A stretch of 64,000 bases of DNA, taken from NCBI GenBank assembly GCA_905612515.1, contig CAJQSI010000007.1, positions 1 through 64,000 of the forward strand, given 5' to 3'. Shown one piece after another: positions 9,456 to 21,845 of the stretch. The notes beneath the pieces are model-generated. The model worked only from the letters and a program-made list of their open reading frames with translations, had not been told where the DNA came from and did no database searches. Source of the DNA: an uncultured Opitutales bacterium (lineage in GTDB: Bacteria > Verrucomicrobiota > Verrucomicrobiia > Opitutales > Seribacteraceae). The translations under genes were made by a program, and so were the position numbers. The first letter of the stretch is position 1. The number at the start of each line of letters is the position of its first letter.

Positions 9456-9721
9456 AATGAAAAGGGTTGGTTGGAAAATTAATTTGGAATAATCAACATG
9501 CGGCGTTGCCACACGGAAGCAAGATGTTTTGAAAAAAATCTTCGGTTAGTGCAAAACACACCTCTTGGGTTCAACCAACAAGTACAGGTGGCGTATTTGC
9601 ATCACACAAATTTATATGTGAAATTTACTGTCGAGAGAAGGAGAGGTTCTTCACAAGACAATGCATATTAGTTGCTATGCCTTTTCAACGATCAACATTT
9701 CCAACAGCGGAAGAGAGCTTT
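9456..9721 (-). promoter_or_regulatory. recA upstream region with an inverted repeat
   Basis: This 266-base interval separates gyrA (upstream in transcription) from recA. It contains a palindromic element at 9602-9621, TCACA-N10-TGTGA, overlapping an AT-rich TATAAA-like stretch, and on the minus strand a partial SOS-like half-pair (TGTTG, three bases, GAACC) around 9563-9576. No clear -35/-10 pair with 17-base spacing and no terminator hairpin for gyrA were found. Function of either element is not established. Confidence 0.35.
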
Positions 9722-12334
9722 TTAATTCTCGTTTGTGTCACCACTTTCTTCCGCATGTGGAGGTCGTGGCTCGGCGGCGTCATCGGCGGAAAGGTCAGGT
9801 GAAGGAGAATTCTCATCGGGGACAGACTCTTCTAAAAGCTCTTGATTTGGTTCGGCATCAACTGGCGAATCCTCAGGGTCATCGTCACCACCTTCTTGCA
9901 TGGCAACAACGCGAGAAATTGCGATTAGTTTGTCGCCCTTAGCCAAGTCAACAAGCTTAACCCCCTTTGTACCTCTATTGGTCTCACGAATATTGAGCAC
10001 GGGACAGCGAACGGCCTGACCTTTCTTGGTCAACATCATAATCTCGTCGTCCTCATCGACAGCTAAAGCTCCCGCAAGAGCCTTCGCATCCATAGCAATG
10101 ACACCGTAACCGCCTCGCTTGCGAGGCGTGTTATCCTCTCCTTCTCCACCACGAGGAAGGAACGCTGAGAATTCAGTTCGTATGCCCAACCCGTTAGCAC
10201 CGGCAATGAGAAGCAGTCGCTCGTCGTCAACTACTAGCATACTTTCCACATGATCTCCCTCACGTAAGCGAATTCCTCGCACGCCACGGGTAACACGACC
10301 TTGGTTGCGAAGTTGGTTTTCGTGAAAACGGAGACCTTTACCATTGTGAGTAAGGATAAGAATATGATCTTCGCCCGTTGTCTTACGGGCTTCAATGACA
10401 GCGTCGCCTTCATCCACGTTAATGCCAATAAGTCCTCCTTTGCGGTGGTTGCGATATGCCGAAAGGTGAGTCTTTTTGACGACTCCCCTTTGAGTGCATA
10501 AAACGAGGGACACCGGTTGCTCAAAATCTTCCACACAAACCATCGCAGCAACCTTTTCGCCTTTTTGCATCTGAAGCAAATTGACAATACTACGACCTTT
10601 AGAGTCTCGCTTCCCTTCAGGCACCTCATAGACTTTTTCCACATACACTCGGCCATTGCTCATGAAGAACATCATTGTGTCGTGGGCATTAGCCGTAAAG
10701 AGCTGGTCGATGGGATCCTCATCCCTTTGTCCACTGCCGATCACCCCCTTGCCTCCGCGATGCTGTGAACGATATTCGTCGACCGAAGTACGCTTAATAA
10801 AGCCGTTCTTGGTGATGGTGATTACGCAACCATCGTTAGGAATTAGGTCTTCCATCCTGATGTCGCCTTCAGCCTCCGTAATTATGCAACGACGGGGCGA
10901 AGGATAGGCATCCTTCATTTCCAAAAGGTCATCCTTGATTACTTCGAGGAGGCGACTTTCGTTGCCGATGATTTCACGAAAGCCTTCGATCAGCACCATC
11001 AGTCCGGCATATTCCTCCTCGATTTTTTCTCGCTCCATACCTGTAAGCTGGTAGAGACGAAGATCTAGGATAGCATTAGTCTGCCGCTCAGAAATAGTGA
11101 ATTTCTCCATCAACCTTGCCTTTGCCTCATTCCTGTTGGCGGATGCGCGAATTATGCGAACGAACTCGTCAAGGTTATCGAGGGCAATCTTATAGCCCTC
11201 CAAAATGTGAGCTCGATCCTCTGCTTTACGAAGGCGAAACTGAGTGCGACGAAAAATAACCTCGCGGCGATGCTCAACGTAGCACTCGAGCATTTCCTTG
11301 ATGTTCATTTGCCTGGGCCTACGCTTGTCGATCGCAAGCAGGATGACGCCGAAGGAACTTTCGAGAGCCGTCATTTTGTAAAGCTTGTTGAGCGTGACAC
11401 GCTCAATCTCGCCCATCTTCAGTTCAACCACGATACGAGTGGTTTCAGTAGACTCGTCTCGCAAGTCGCTTACTCCATCCAGCAACTTGTCCTTAACCAA
11501 GTCGGCGATGCGTGTTACAAGCGTGGCCCGGTTGGCATTGTAGGGAATTTGGGTAATGACAATTTGTTGCCGACCACTAGGCAATTCCTCAATCTCCATG
11601 CTTCCCCGCATGCGAACGATGCCGCGACCGGTTTTCATGTAGGATTGAATACTTGCAGAACCGGAAATAGTACCTCCAGAGGGGAAATCCGGACCCGGCA
11701 GGTGCTGCATCAAGTCATCGATCGTGATAGATGGATCATTAATCAAGGCACAGGTCGCATCAATAATTTCACCCAGATTGTGAGGAGGTATATTGGTTGT
11801 CATACCAACGGCAATCCCAGTGGACCCATTCATCAAAAGGTTGGGTAGAGCCGCAGGCAAAACCGTGGGTTCCGTCGAACTCTCTTTGTAATTTGGGGCA
11901 AAATCTACGGTGTCCTCGTCGATGTCTCGCAACATTTCCTCCGCAATACGCGTGAGACGACACTCGGTGTACCTGTAGGCCGCTGCAGAATCACCATCGA
12001 CAGAGCCAAAATTTCCCTGTCCGTCTACCAGCGGATAGCGCATAACCCATGGTTGTGCCATCCTTACCAAAGTATCGTATACGGAACCATCCCCATGTGG
12101 GTGATAATTCTTAAGCACTTCACCGACAACACCGGCACATTTGTCATATGGACGATTGTGTAGCAAACCTTCGCGCATCATGGCGTAGAGCACACGACGC
12201 TGAACGGGCTTGAAGCCATCTCGAGCATCGGGAAGGGCACGACTGACAATTACCGACATCGAGTAATCGATGTAGGCGGTTTGCATGATCTCCGTTATAT
12301 TGGTTGGGATCAGACGCTCGGAAATTTCTTCCAT
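9722..12334 (-). CDS. gyrA: DNA gyrase subunit A
   Basis: An 870-residue type IIA topoisomerase subunit that cleaves and rejoins DNA to introduce negative supercoils. The catalytic tyrosine is Tyr122 (AAAYRYTE, with the preceding Arg121), and the six-bladed C-terminal wrapping domain includes the GyrA box QRGGKGV near residue 560. The final 60 or so residues form a strongly acidic, disordered tail (EGGDDDPEDSP onward). The quinolone-determining region reads HPHGDGSVYD, with glycine at Escherichia coli position 83 where serine is usual. The gene follows gyrB by 70 bases in one unit. No Shine-Dalgarno sequence precedes ATG 12334. Confidence 0.98.
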   Translation of the reverse strand: MEEISERLIPTNITEIMQTAYIDYSMSVIVSRALPDARDGFKPVQRRVLYAMMREGLLHNRPYDKCAGVVGEVLKNYHPHGDGSVYDTLVRMAQPWVMRYPLVDGQGNFGSVDGDSAAAYRYTECRLTRIAEEMLRDIDEDTVDFAPNYKESSTEPTVLPAALPNLLMNGSTGIAVGMTTNIPPHNLGEIIDATCALINDPSITIDDLMQHLPGPDFPSGGTISGSASIQSYMKTGRGIVRMRGSMEIEELPSGRQQIVITQIPYNANRATLVTRIADLVKDKLLDGVSDLRDESTETTRIVVELKMGEIERVTLNKLYKMTALESSFGVILLAIDKRRPRQMNIKEMLECYVEHRREVIFRRTQFRLRKAEDRAHILEGYKIALDNLDEFVRIIRASANRNEAKARLMEKFTISERQTNAILDLRLYQLTGMEREKIEEEYAGLMVLIEGFREIIGNESRLLEVIKDDLLEMKDAYPSPRRCIITEAEGDIRMEDLIPNDGCVITITKNGFIKRTSVDEYRSQHRGGKGVIGSGQRDEDPIDQLFTANAHDTMMFFMSNGRVYVEKVYEVPEGKRDSKGRSIVNLLQMQKGEKVAAMVCVEDFEQPVSLVLCTQRGVVKKTHLSAYRNHRKGGLIGINVDEGDAVIEARKTTGEDHILILTHNGKGLRFHENQLRNQGRVTRGVRGIRLREGDHVESMLVVDDERLLLIAGANGLGIRTEFSAFLPRGGEGEDNTPRKRGGYGVIAMDAKALAGALAVDEDDEIMMLTKKGQAVRCPVLNIRETNRGTKGVKLVDLAKGDKLIAISRVVAMQEGGDDDPEDSPVDAEPNQELLEESVPDENSPSPDLSADDAAEPRPPHAEESGDTNEN

Positions 12335-12404
12335 TGGGATCTATTGGTTAGGATGATTGGTAGTCGAAAGGTTACTGGCGTTACTTAACAAAAAAGTTGC
12401 AAGG

Positions 12405-15376
<2,972 letters not shown>

Positions 15377-17263
15377 TTATTGAAATAGGCCTCTTATTCC
15401 TCCCTCAAAAGGGTGAAATCCCCAAAAGCACCCGATCAATACGACACTCGAGAAGAAATAGAGCAAATTTAAGGGCAATCCAATCTTGACAAAATCTCGG
15501 AAGCGATATCCTCCAACACTATAAACATAAGTGTTCGTTTGATAACCGATAGGAGTAGTGAAACTGGCGGAGGCAGCAATGCAAGTAGCCAGAAGAAACG
15601 CTCGGGCATCTTCAGCCCCAAAATTAAGCCGGCTTGCCAATTCCAAGGAAATTGGGGCCATCAAGACGATTGTTGCATTATTGGAAAGGATTTCGGTGAG
15701 AACAGCAGTTGTAAGGTAAATTGCAGATAATAGAAGGAACGGTCGCAACTCCTCGGACGCATTTGCAAGCACTCCCGAAGATAGAGCCTCTGCAATCAAG
15801 TTTGAAGCACCGGAGGATTTCATCGCCAATCCGAGGGTGAGCATTCCATAAATAAGAACGAGTATGTTCCACTCTACGGAAGCGTATCCATCCTTGGGTT
15901 TTATGCACCCAGTTAAAAAAAGAATGGTCACGCCTATAATAGCGGATGCCGCAATGGGCATAACGCCAAACGCCGCAAAACCTACTATCCCGACAATCAC
16001 GCCAATTACCACAGGTGCTTTTCGGCTCATGTCTTCCACTGGTACGGGGGGGTGATCGAGCAGTATCAAGTCCTCGCCTAGCCGAATGTTTTCTATGGAT
16101 TCTTCAGACCCTAGCAATAAAAGCGTATCCGTAGAGCGAAGGCGGATGGAATCGATTTCCTGCGTTAAATTGCGCCCCTTCCGATGAATGGCTATAACCG
16201 CTACATTGTGACGCTTTCGAAAATCAATCTCGCTTATGCTGAGCGAAATAAGTGGTGAGGCTGGCCCTATGACGCCTTCCACCATTACGCCCGAGGCAGA
16301 GGAAACCTGTTCCAGCCCAAGCGTTGTCTCGCTTAGCAAATCCAGTCCATCAATATTTCGTGACTCTACTATACCCGAAGGTCTACAAGAAAGAATAAGG
16401 CGATCTCCTGACCGCAAAACAAGCTTCCCTTTGTCTCCGGTTAACACTCGTCCTTCTCGACAAACATCAAGGAGACGCATCCTCTTGAGGTCGGCCAACC
16501 CCGATTCGTCGACAGTCTTGCCGTCAAGAGAGGAGTCCGAAAGAACGATGGCTTCAGTCAAGAACTCCTTTTGCTGAATGTCCGACAGTATACTGGCCAG
16601 TGCTTCGCGATCAGGCAAAAGCCGTCGACCGAAAAGGACGAGATACCCGGTCGCGACAAAAAAGAGAGGCAATCCGACCTTGGCCAACTCGAACATCCCG
16701 AGAGGTTCCATCTCGGGATAAATCTCATTTTTGGCCATTATGCCACTGGCCAGGACATTCGTACTTGTCCCTACAAGCGTACAACATCCGCCGAAGATGG
16801 AAGCATAGGACAGAGGGATAAGTAGCTTCGACGAAGAAATATTCATCGATTTTGCCAAGCTCATCACAACTGGAAGGAAGACAACGACTACGGGAGTATT
16901 GTTGACGAAAGCAGAGATAAGAGCAACGGACGCTACTAACACTAGCAGAAAGCCTCGGTATCCAATTCCTACAAGGCGCGTGAGGTAGCCCGATGCCGCT
17001 TCAATCAAGTGGCATTTCCCCAAGGCAGCGCTCACTACAAACATTGCAGCAATTGTTAGCGGGGCGGGATTGGCAAAGACCCCGAGAATCTCATCCAGTC
17101 CCGGCAAGCGTTCCGAGCCGGAAAAAATTGAAACGATGGTGATGAGGGCAAAAACCGTAATGGCCGTTACATCCGTCGGAACACGCTCCAAGATAAAACT
17201 CACCAATGCGGCGAGCAGCAAAAACAAGACAAATACTATTTCCCAAGACATGGAATGCGGCAA
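15377..17263 (-). CDS. SLC13/DASS-family anion transporter with RCK-C domains
   Basis: A 628-residue membrane protein. About six N-terminal helices contain the hairpin signature AFVNNTPVVVVFLPV; two TrkA-C (RCK-C) regulatory modules occupy roughly residues 210-380 (one ends GDRLILSCRPSG, the other DTLLLLGSEESI); further helices carry the second signature LSNNATIVLMAPISLELA. This build is typical of bacterial relatives of divalent anion:sodium symporters and of putative sulfate permeases. The substrate cannot be told from sequence. It begins ATG 17263, 26 bases after the tautomerase gene, so both may share a promoter. Confidence 0.88.
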   Translation of the reverse strand: MPHSMSWEIVFVLFLLLAALVSFILERVPTDVTAITVFALITIVSIFSGSERLPGLDEILGVFANPAPLTIAAMFVVSAALGKCHLIEAASGYLTRLVGIGYRGFLLVLVASVALISAFVNNTPVVVVFLPVVMSLAKSMNISSSKLLIPLSYASIFGGCCTLVGTSTNVLASGIMAKNEIYPEMEPLGMFELAKVGLPLFFVATGYLVLFGRRLLPDREALASILSDIQQKEFLTEAIVLSDSSLDGKTVDESGLADLKRMRLLDVCREGRVLTGDKGKLVLRSGDRLILSCRPSGIVESRNIDGLDLLSETTLGLEQVSSASGVMVEGVIGPASPLISLSISEIDFRKRHNVAVIAIHRKGRNLTQEIDSIRLRSTDTLLLLGSEESIENIRLGEDLILLDHPPVPVEDMSRKAPVVIGVIVGIVGFAAFGVMPIAASAIIGVTILFLTGCIKPKDGYASVEWNILVLIYGMLTLGLAMKSSGASNLIAEALSSGVLANASEELRPFLLLSAIYLTTAVLTEILSNNATIVLMAPISLELASRLNFGAEDARAFLLATCIAASASFTTPIGYQTNTYVYSVGGYRFRDFVKIGLPLNLLYFFSSVVLIGCFWGFHPFEGGIRGLFQ

Positions 17264-17289
17264 CCGTTACAAAAAGAGAAAATACGACC

Positions 17290-17643
17290 TCAGTTCTTGG
17301 CGAAGGTGGAACCGTTCCAACCCCACATCTCTCTAGGAACATCGAGAAAGTTCAGGTAAATTCGCTTAGGAGCAATCGCCAACCTTTCGCTAAGAAACTT
17401 GCACAACGCAAAAGAAAGGGTTGGTGCATCCATGGCAGAAAGTCCAATGGAGAAAAGCTCTGCAAAAAGTGCAGGTTCGTCCGTTCCGGCAAAGAAGATA
17501 CTTTCGTCAAGATTCAGTCTAACCATAACATAATCCTCCGACTTCCCCAATATTTCTGCACATTTAAACGATAATTCAGTCAAAAGCTCGGCTTTGTCCG
17601 ATTGGGAGAGGAATTGGTTCGTAGTGACCGAAACAAATGGCAT
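17290..17643 (-). CDS. MIF-family tautomerase-like protein
   Basis: With ATG 17643 as start the protein is 117 residues and begins MPFVSVTTNQ, placing a proline at position 1 after methionine removal, the catalytic base of macrophage migration inhibitory factor and the tautomerase superfamily. Length (MIF has about 115) and later segments (VMVRLNLDESIFFAGTDEPA; RIYLNFLDVPREMWGWNGSTF) match the MIF branch. The open frame runs 10 codons further upstream, but that would bury the proline. Natural substrates of bacterial MIF homologues are unknown; phenylpyruvate and dopachrome tautomerisation are laboratory activities of the family. Confidence 0.87.
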   Translation of the reverse strand: MPFVSVTTNQFLSQSDKAELLTELSFKCAEILGKSEDYVMVRLNLDESIFFAGTDEPALFAELFSIGLSAMDAPTLSFALCKFLSERLAIAPKRIYLNFLDVPREMWGWNGSTFAKN

Positions 17644-17798
17644 TGGCTCAAACGGATTCACAATAAAAAACATATTTGGAGATTCATTGAAAGGGTAAAG
17701 ACTGAGACGCGCAAACCGAAGTTGCTAAAATCCCATATAATCAATACGGTGATGATTTTCTTGAAGTTGTTGCCCTAAAGGAAAAATTAATTACAAGA

Positions 17799-18839
17799 AT
17801 GAGTACCTCTAAAATTCTCGACCTCCCCATTCGCCCTCGTCGCCTGCGAAGAACCCCGGGACTAAGGGCTATGGTGCAGGAAACCGCATTGCAGCTAGAC
17901 GATTTAATCCTGCCCCTCTTCGTGGTGGAAGGAGAAGGCGAGCCTGAACCGATTGAATCCATGCCGGATGTCTTTCGTTTACCGATCCCTCAACTCATTG
18001 AAAAATGTCGCGAGTTGTTCGAATTGGGACTGCGGGGGGTTGCTCTTTTCCCAAAAGTACCAAGCCAAAAGAAAGACGATGAGGGTTCCGAAGCTCTCAA
18101 CTCAAACGCCCTAGTGCTGAATGCCGCCCGCGCCCTGAAGGTCGCTATACCCGAATTGATCTTGGTGGGCGACCTCGCACTTGACCCATATACTACCCAC
18201 GGGCACGATGGTGTACTCGACCTCTCGGGTAATGTGGACAATGATGCAACGGTTGCCATTCTGGCCGAAATGGGAGTGCTTGCGGCAAACGCGGGTATAG
18301 ACATCGTAGCGCCATCCGACATGATGGACGGTCGCATCGCCGAAATTCGGCGTAATTTGGACGAATCTGGTCACGCACAGACGGCAATCATGGCCTATTC
18401 CGCTAAATTCGCGTCCGCATACTACGGTCCTTTTCGAGAAGCGGTTGGAAGCGAGCGACCCGAAAACAATTCGTCAATAGATAAAAGAACCTATCAATTA
18501 AGCCCTGCCAATTTTCGAGAAGCTCAGCACGAGCTTCTCTTGGACGAAAGAGAAGGTGCGGACTTCTTGATGGTTAAACCTGCGGAACCTTACCTTGATG
18601 TGATTCGGTATGCTCGCGACAATGTCAATCTTCCCATTGTCGCCTATCAAGTTTCGGGCGAGTACGCTCGTATCTGGGCCGCCGCCGAGAGAGGGTGGCT
18701 TGACTTGGAAGCCTGCATGATGGAATCGCTTACCTCGATTAAACGCTCAGGGGCGGACTTGATCCTTACGTACTTCGCAGAGAGAATTCTCCGCGACCGT
18801 CACTTGGACGGGACTTCATCAGGTGCAGAATCTTCGTAG
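17799..18839 (+). CDS. hemB: delta-aminolevulinic acid dehydratase (porphobilinogen synthase)
   Basis: A 346-residue enzyme that condenses two 5-aminolevulinate molecules to porphobilinogen for haem and other tetrapyrroles. The two Schiff-base lysines are Lys203 in AYSAKFASAYYGPF and Lys260 in FLMVKPAEPYLD. The metal-site segment reads LALDPYTTHGHDG, with aspartates instead of the cysteines of zinc enzymes, indicating the magnesium-type enzyme. A TATAAT at 17736-17741 is a likely -10 element, though no good -35 is visible. The last 40 bases overlap the convergent gene on the other strand. Confidence 0.97.
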   Translation: MSTSKILDLPIRPRRLRRTPGLRAMVQETALQLDDLILPLFVVEGEGEPEPIESMPDVFRLPIPQLIEKCRELFELGLRGVALFPKVPSQKKDDEGSEALNSNALVLNAARALKVAIPELILVGDLALDPYTTHGHDGVLDLSGNVDNDATVAILAEMGVLAANAGIDIVAPSDMMDGRIAEIRRNLDESGHAQTAIMAYSAKFASAYYGPFREAVGSERPENNSSIDKRTYQLSPANFREAQHELLLDEREGADFLMVKPAEPYLDVIRYARDNVNLPIVAYQVSGEYARIWAAAERGWLDLEACMMESLTSIKRSGADLILTYFAERILRDRHLDGTSSGAESS

Positions 18840-19573
18840 CGAGTCGGTTCTTTCTCTCGCTCTTCTTCCTCCCACTTCAAATCTTCTGTACGTAGCATTT
18901 TTTCTTCTTCTTTTCCCGAAGACTCTACGGTACTAGTATCGAGATCAGAATAATCCTCCTCACCATTTCCTTCCTCGTCCTCGTCTTTAATATCATGATC
19001 GAGAGCAAAGCCTTCAGGAACAAACTCCAAGATGGATTCAACCTCTACGCAAAAGTGGGTGCGACGACCTTCAAGATAATCATTGTTGTGACGCTCGGCC
19101 AAAACTTCTTCCATCTCATCTAAGGTAAAAGGTTCCGTAAAGTTGATCAGGTCGTTAAGCATCTTAACCCGCAGAATTGAGATATGAGTGAGAAAATCGG
19201 CATAGGGCCCCTTGTCCTCATCCATAACGTCAGGTAAGGCAAACAGCATGTCTTCCGCTTTTAGCAAAGAATCTCGCACCCGGCTTAGCCTAATCCTGCC
19301 GCCTTCCAATTCCTCGGCAATCTCAAAGGTAAAAAACGCCTCGTCCACGATTTCGGAAGCGAGCCCGTATTCCGTCATCGAATCCAACAACTCATTCATA
19401 TGAAAGAATTGCTTGGGGTCGATGATGCCTAACCCATCCACATCCCAGTTCACGTTGTCGCTAATTTCGTTTACCCACCAGTTTTTATCTTCGCCCAAGC
19501 GAACGATACACCAATCAAGTCTTGTTTCCATCTTCTCCATGACCACCTGCCATAAGTTGGGATTTTTGCTCAA
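18800..19573 (-). CDS. acidic protein of unknown function
   Basis: I do not recognise this 257-residue protein. The first 170 residues are mostly helical and tryptophan-containing (WQVVMEKMETRLDWCIVRLG; NWWVNEISDNVNWDVDGLG), with regular acidic faces; the last 70 are low-complexity and strongly acidic (DEDEEGNGEEDYSDLD and onward), probably disordered. No signal peptide, membrane segment or metal motif is visible, so it is probably cytoplasmic. Its 3' end overlaps hemB by 40 bases in the opposite direction. The start ATG at 19573 is 112 bases from pyrD on the other strand, so the two are divergently transcribed. Codon use resembles its neighbours. Confidence 0.75.
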   Translation of the reverse strand: MSKNPNLWQVVMEKMETRLDWCIVRLGEDKNWWVNEISDNVNWDVDGLGIIDPKQFFHMNELLDSMTEYGLASEIVDEAFFTFEIAEELEGGRIRLSRVRDSLLKAEDMLFALPDVMDEDKGPYADFLTHISILRVKMLNDLINFTEPFTLDEMEEVLAERHNNDYLEGRRTHFCVEVESILEFVPEGFALDHDIKDEDEEGNGEEDYSDLDTSTVESSGKEEEKMLRTEDLKWEEEEREKEPTRYEDSAPDEVPSK

Positions 19574-19685
19574 GTCAACTTCCTAGTTCAAGAAGAGGCA
19601 AATTTTTCTTCATTCCGGCAAAAAAATTCTAAGCAAAAACTTTGCAGAACAGGAAGAGATGGAATAATTGATATCCGTTGTAATT

Positions 19686-20750
19686 ATGAGTTTTCTCTAC
19701 GAAAAAATCTTTAGGCCGTTATTATTTAAGCTAGAAGCTGAGCGAGCCCACCAAATCGCGGCTTTTTCTATGCGAATTCTCGGCAAGGCCAGTCCATTGA
19801 GGGGACTCGCGTCCCTTTATTGTCGTACCGAGTCTTCCCCCGTACGTCTTTTCGGCTTGGATTTCCCTAATCCCGTTGGTTTGGCCGCAGGCATGGACAA
19901 GAACGGTGAATTTATTCAGTCTGCGTTTGCCCTTGGTTTTGGGCATGTCGAAATTGGAACAATAACTCCTCAGCGCCAACTAGGCAACTCGCGGCCCAGA
20001 CTTTTTCGCTATCCCTCAGTGGGGGGAATTGTCAACAGAATGGGCTTCAACAACGATGGAGCAGAAATCGTAGCTGACCGGATTAAAAGAAACTATCCGA
20101 GAGAAAAACGCCATGCACCCCTAGGCATCAATATCGGCAAGGCAAAAACAACTGACCTCGATCAGGCCGCAGAGGATTATATTACATGCTTCAAAATTGC
20201 GGCAGACCAGGCGGATTACATCGCGATTAACATAAGTAGCCCCAATACCAGAAGCCTTCGAACGCTCCAAAAACCTGATCGGCTAGAACCACTGCTCGCC
20301 GCCATCAATCAGGCGAGGAAGGATTTTTCGGCGAAAATGGGGCGGCAACGCGTTCCAGTATTGTTAAAGATTTCTCCGGACGAATCATTTCGAGCCCTAG
20401 ACGTTGTGCTCGAACTTGCTTTTCTTCATAAAATTGATGGAATTATTGCCACGAACTCGACTGTTAGCCGCGCCGAGTCGAATTCAGCATGCTGCACGGA
20501 AGCTGGAGGTCTCAGCGGCTTGCCTCTAAGAAAACGCTCGACGGAGGTCGTACGCTATCTCGCCAAGGCTTCAGGTGGTCGCATGCCAATAATTGGAGTA
20601 GGGGGAATCTATGACACCATATCTGCCGGAGAAAAACTGGACGCCGGAGCATCCCTCATTCAACTCTATTCAGGATTCGTTTACAAGGGGCCCTTACTTG
20701 TTAAAAGCCTTGCTCGATCGATGGTGCACAGGTGCTCAAATTCGATTTAA
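19686..20750 (+). CDS. pyrD: dihydroorotate dehydrogenase (quinone), class 2
   Basis: A 354-residue flavoenzyme that oxidises dihydroorotate to orotate at the inner membrane with quinone as acceptor. An N-terminal amphipathic helix (MSFLYEKIFRPLLFKLEAERAH) for membrane association precedes the TIM barrel. Class 2 features: FPNPVGLAAGMDKNG, the serine-containing VNISSPNT-type motif (AINISSPNTRSLR, catalytic Ser) and the FMN phosphate site GVGGIYDT. I start at ATG 19686; six upstream codons are also open. It is separate from the other pyr genes, which lie 4-7 kb away on the opposite strand. Confidence 0.96.
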   Translation: MSFLYEKIFRPLLFKLEAERAHQIAAFSMRILGKASPLRGLASLYCRTESSPVRLFGLDFPNPVGLAAGMDKNGEFIQSAFALGFGHVEIGTITPQRQLGNSRPRLFRYPSVGGIVNRMGFNNDGAEIVADRIKRNYPREKRHAPLGINIGKAKTTDLDQAAEDYITCFKIAADQADYIAINISSPNTRSLRTLQKPDRLEPLLAAINQARKDFSAKMGRQRVPVLLKISPDESFRALDVVLELAFLHKIDGIIATNSTVSRAESNSACCTEAGGLSGLPLRKRSTEVVRYLAKASGGRMPIIGVGGIYDTISAGEKLDAGASLIQLYSGFVYKGPLLVKSLARSMVHRCSNSI

Positions 20751-20832
20751 GGTTCGCCGAAGAGATTTTCATTTGTTCTTTCCGTCTTGCCAGACTACAT
20801 TCTTGGTTACAAAATAATAGGTTTAAGGAAGC

Positions 20833-21825
20833 ATGAAAAAAGGGCTTTTATTTGGAATTTTGCTGCTGATCGGTGGAGGTGGACTTGCCGTATTGGTGCA
20901 ATTTGGGGGGAAACCAGAGAACTTAAAGTCTTGGTGGCATGAATTCTCGCATAATAGCGATTCACTTCCTTGGTGTCCTTACACAGTCATGGAAGTCGAT
21001 GCATCAAAAATGCACATCAAGGAGGCCACCCAAGTGATTTTTCTCGACCAGAACCTCTTTTGGAAGGGGCAGGGCGCAACAGTTGGACCAGAAATAGATA
21101 AAAAAAGCAGAGTGGTTCGCTTGATCGTTACTGCAGGCGGGGCGGGTTATTCGCCCACGACCACGGCGGAAGTAATTGGTACCGGATCAGAGACCTTTAA
21201 ATTGGGGAAAGTGACAGTCAAAAATGGTAAAGTGACGGGCGTAGCATTTATTAGTGGCGGAAAGTGGCACGATACCCCGCGCGTACATGCATACGGTGCA
21301 GACGGTCGAGTCGAAGCGTTGCCTTACAGCGGTACCACCAAGCTAAAATTCGACAATGGGCAAGTTCACGAAACTAAACAATTCCTTTCCGGTGAACTCC
21401 ACGGCAAATGGGAACGATTTAGGCAAAATGGAATACAAGTTTTTGATAAAGAATTTACGCGGGGAGAGAAACACGGGGCACACATTTATTATTTCAATGA
21501 CCCGATTGATCCCGAAGATTACAAAACCCAGAGTGATGCGCACCTAAAGAAGAAGATATACGCCTCGCTCTGGCTTGAAGTTCACGAAGATGCCAGACGG
21601 GAATTCTCTGAATACCCATCACCCGAAGCAAACGAGTGGGCCATAAAAAAGTACGGGGAACGAGGAGGGGTGTTTCAGGTGCATCTTCTCGAACATTACG
21701 AAAATAACAAAAAGCATGGCAGTTTCGAAGGGTATGACTATCTCGGGAATCCCACTTTCAAGGATGACTACACTGAGGGTCTTCGCAAAAGCCATAGAAC
21801 TTTTGACAAAATCAAAAAAGGTTAG
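20833..21825 (+). CDS. envelope-anchored protein with MORN-like repeats
   Basis: A 330-residue protein of unknown role. Residues 4-26 form one hydrophobic helix with a glycine run (LLFGILLLIGGGGLAVLVQF), an uncleaved anchor or signal. The middle part (about 70-170) is beta-rich, with IVTAGGAGYSPTTTAEV and a related GKVTGVAFISGGKW unit. The next part has repeats of the YwqK/MORN-2 type: GTTKLKFDNGQVHETKQFLSGELHGKWERF, then GIQVFDKEFTRGEKHGAHIYYF, and near the end HGSFEGYDYLGN. Such repeats are common in secreted or surface proteins of this phylum. It lies 82 bases after pyrD on the same strand. Function is not inferable. Confidence 0.7.
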   Translation: MKKGLLFGILLLIGGGGLAVLVQFGGKPENLKSWWHEFSHNSDSLPWCPYTVMEVDASKMHIKEATQVIFLDQNLFWKGQGATVGPEIDKKSRVVRLIVTAGGAGYSPTTTAEVIGTGSETFKLGKVTVKNGKVTGVAFISGGKWHDTPRVHAYGADGRVEALPYSGTTKLKFDNGQVHETKQFLSGELHGKWERFRQNGIQVFDKEFTRGEKHGAHIYYFNDPIDPEDYKTQSDAHLKKKIYASLWLEVHEDARREFSEYPSPEANEWAIKKYGERGGVFQVHLLEHYENNKKHGSFEGYDYLGNPTFKDDYTEGLRKSHRTFDKIKKG

Positions 21826-21845
21826 CGGAGGCGGTTAACTGCTTT

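Noticed and set aside
11207-11848. 213-codon plus-strand frame opposite gyrA
   Set aside because: Antisense of conserved GyrA sequence; no independent protein features.
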